6,934 nt of DNA from Clostridia bacterium (lineage in GTDB: Bacteria; Bacillota; Clostridia; Christensenellales; Borkfalkiaceae), in NCBI GenBank assembly GCA_021205485.1, contig JAJPXK010000114.1, forward strand, positions 1 through 6,934, written 5' to 3'. Position numbers and translations under genes: made by a program. Under the pieces are notes generated by a model. The model was not told the DNA's origin, made no database searches, and saw only the letters and a list, made by a program, of their open reading frames with translations. Numbering within the stretch: position 1 is the first letter of the stretch; each line of letters begins with the position of its first letter. This document shows positions 5,882-6,934 of the stretch, one piece after another.

Positions 5882-6571
5882 TTAAATATTTTTGCAGACG
5901 TAATAGCAATTACATTCTTCCACGCAAAAGCAGCCCAATACGCCGCTTAAATAAACGCCCGTGTCAAGATGGATTTTTTGTATGTTGCGTATATTATCCG
6001 CTCGCCTGCCGCGTTTGGGATATATAATTATCTCGTCTCTATTTGTAAGATAGCGCGCGGGAGTGTGCCCGAACAAAACGCACTTTTCACTATCCGCGAT
6101 ATTACGATTATCCTTGAAATTTCTGTCATATACCAACTGCTCACAAGTAGTCTTTTCAAGCGGCAAAAGTTTACCGTCCGCCGATACGGGCAAACCCGAA
6201 TGTACGCCTATAAACAAGTCTTCTTCTATGTAAAAGGGCAGAGTTTCAAGCCAGTCCATAGTTTCCCATTCAAGCAGATTACAATCAAAACCGAGATAAT
6301 TACGGAGTTTTTGTAAAACCTCGTCAAAGTTCACCCGTTCACTTTTCATCTGCGCGTGGTAATACTTTATAAAATCGTACTCGTGATTGCCGTAAATGCA
6401 CGTTGCCTGCGGCATATTCCGCAGGCAATTTAACAGCCGCGCCGACTGCGTGCCCTTGTCTATCATATCGCCGAGCACATGGATTTTATCGCCTGACGAA
6501 AATTTTATCTTATCCAACAGCCGCATAAAAAGCTCATACTCGCCGTGAATATCGGATATTATGTAAGTCAT
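5882..6571 (-). CDS. PPP-family serine/threonine phosphatase-like metallophosphoesterase (229 aa)
   Basis: The protein has the full set of two-metal calcineurin-like motifs in order. DIHG (7-10) supplies D7 and H9, GDMIDKG (34-40) supplies D35 and D38, and GNHE (61-64) supplies N62 and H63. GVHSGL gives H124 and GHTP gives H169; LDTG (202-205) follows near the end. The spacing and the length near 220-230 residues fit the small bacterial PPP phosphatases (PrpA/PrpB and lambda phosphatase type) or ApaH-like enzymes. The substrate cannot be told apart from sequence alone: phosphoprotein or a dinucleotide polyphosphate is possible. The usual arginine of GDxxDRG is lysine here. The C-terminal 20 residues carry five cysteines (213, 215, 220, 222, 226), which is unusual. 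The ATG is 8 nt after the stop of the 109-aa gene without a clear ribosome binding site, so translational coupling is likely. Confidence 0.92.
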   Translation of the reverse strand: MTYIISDIHGEYELFMRLLDKIKFSSGDKIHVLGDMIDKGTQSARLLNCLRNMPQATCIYGNHEYDFIKYYHAQMKSERVNFDEVLQKLRNYLGFDCNLLEWETMDWLETLPFYIEEDLFIGVHSGLPVSADGKLLPLEKTTCEQLVYDRNFKDNRNIADSEKCVLFGHTPARYLTNRDEIIIYPKRGRRADNIRNIQKIHLDTGVYLSGVLGCFCVEECNCYYVCKNI

Positions 6572-6579
6572 TTACGTTT

Positions 6580-6909
6580 TTAATTTTGAAGATAGCCGCT
6601 GCTAATTTCTATAACTTTGGCTATTTTATCTTCTAAAGACATTGTTATCAATTTAGCCTTATCAAATTCGTCACTAAAAGCTAATATATATTCTTCCGCC
6701 GCAAGTTCCCGTTTAATTTTATCCCATATAAAAAACTCTGCTTGTAAAGGTGTATACTGCTCAAATTCATTATCTGTAAAACAAGGCTTGTCTGTTTTTT
6801 CGTCTGAAACATATTTTACATATCCAGCCGCTTTATATGTACTATTAAAATCAGCCTCATAAGTAAATAACGCACGAATCTCTTTTACAAAAAAATTATA
6901 TTTCAACAA
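6580..6909 (-). CDS. Hypothetical protein with the shared [YF]TPLQ module (109 aa), start uncertain
   Basis: Residues 51-62 read QYTPLQAEFFIW, and the following ~40 residues end in MSLEDKIAKVIE. This matches the N-terminal modules of the 361-aa protein (QFTPLQLAYLVW...TLGELLKSYLE) and of the 674-aa protein (KFAPDELAYIVW...TLKEYLLEYI). It thus appears to be a stand-alone copy of that helical module with a different ~45-residue N-terminal extension. No function is known to me. The start is weak: the reading frame opens with TTG at 6907-6909 just after an in-frame TGA, with no convincing ribosome binding site, and there is no in-frame ATG before residue 90. An out-of-frame ATG at 6917-6919 runs into a stop after seven codons. 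The gene sits close to the window end and may have lost or miscalled bases near its start. Confidence 0.7.
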   Translation of the reverse strand: MLKYNFFVKEIRALFTYEADFNSTYKAAGYVKYVSDEKTDKPCFTDNEFEQYTPLQAEFFIWDKIKRELAAEEYILAFSDEFDKAKLITMSLEDKIAKVIEISSGYLQN

Positions 6910-6921
6910 TCACTTTCATAA

Positions 6922-6934
6922 TTTTTTTTTTTTT
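6922..6934. other. Homopolymer T13 at the window end
   Basis: A run of 13 T closes the window, preceded by AA. Such runs are common sites of assembly breaks and length errors, so the sequence here and the start of the adjacent gene should be read with caution. Confidence 0.6.

Overview
The window is a compact, AT-leaning piece of bacterial DNA (roughly 40-45 % G+C by eye) in which every supportable gene is on the minus strand. AGGAG-type ribosome binding sites, short gaps or 4-8 nt overlaps, and the codon and protein style suggest a Firmicutes (Clostridia-like, possibly gut metagenome) accessory region. This taxonomic guess is inference only; no ribosomal or other marker gene is present. The right end finishes in a run of 13 T, which looks like a contig edge.

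In the direction of transcription (right to left) the layout is as follows. (1) A 109-aa protein with a small shared module, followed 8 nt later by a PPP-family serine/threonine phosphatase-like metallophosphoesterase (5882-6571). (2) A ~90-nt gap, then a 68-aa four-cysteine zinc-ribbon protein with a strong ribosome binding site (5584-5790). (3) A ~90-nt gap with a strong inverted repeat and a possible promoter. (4) A tight block: a soluble, 424-aa FtsH-like AAA+/M41 zinc protease (4217-5491); a 674-aa two-part protein (2187-4211) whose C-terminal half resembles a shrunken C-family DNA polymerase III alpha core without its catalytic aspartates; a 361-aa protein equivalent to the N-terminal half of that protein (1109-2194); two tandem paralogues of about 175 aa (585-1112 and 57-575); and the first 15 codons of another gene at the left edge.

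Three proteins share a module with the signature [YF]TPLQLAYLVW: the 109-aa protein, the 361-aa protein and the N-terminus of the 674-aa protein. This ties the phosphatase end of the window to the protease/pseudo-polymerase end and suggests that the whole stretch is one accessory island built from a recurring domain set. The most unusual element is the pseudo-polymerase translationally adjacent to a non-membrane FtsH-type protease. The function of the set is unknown. A regulated-proteolysis or replication/DNA-related accessory system is possible, but it is inference. No tRNA, rRNA, CRISPR array, insertion sequence or integrase is visible.
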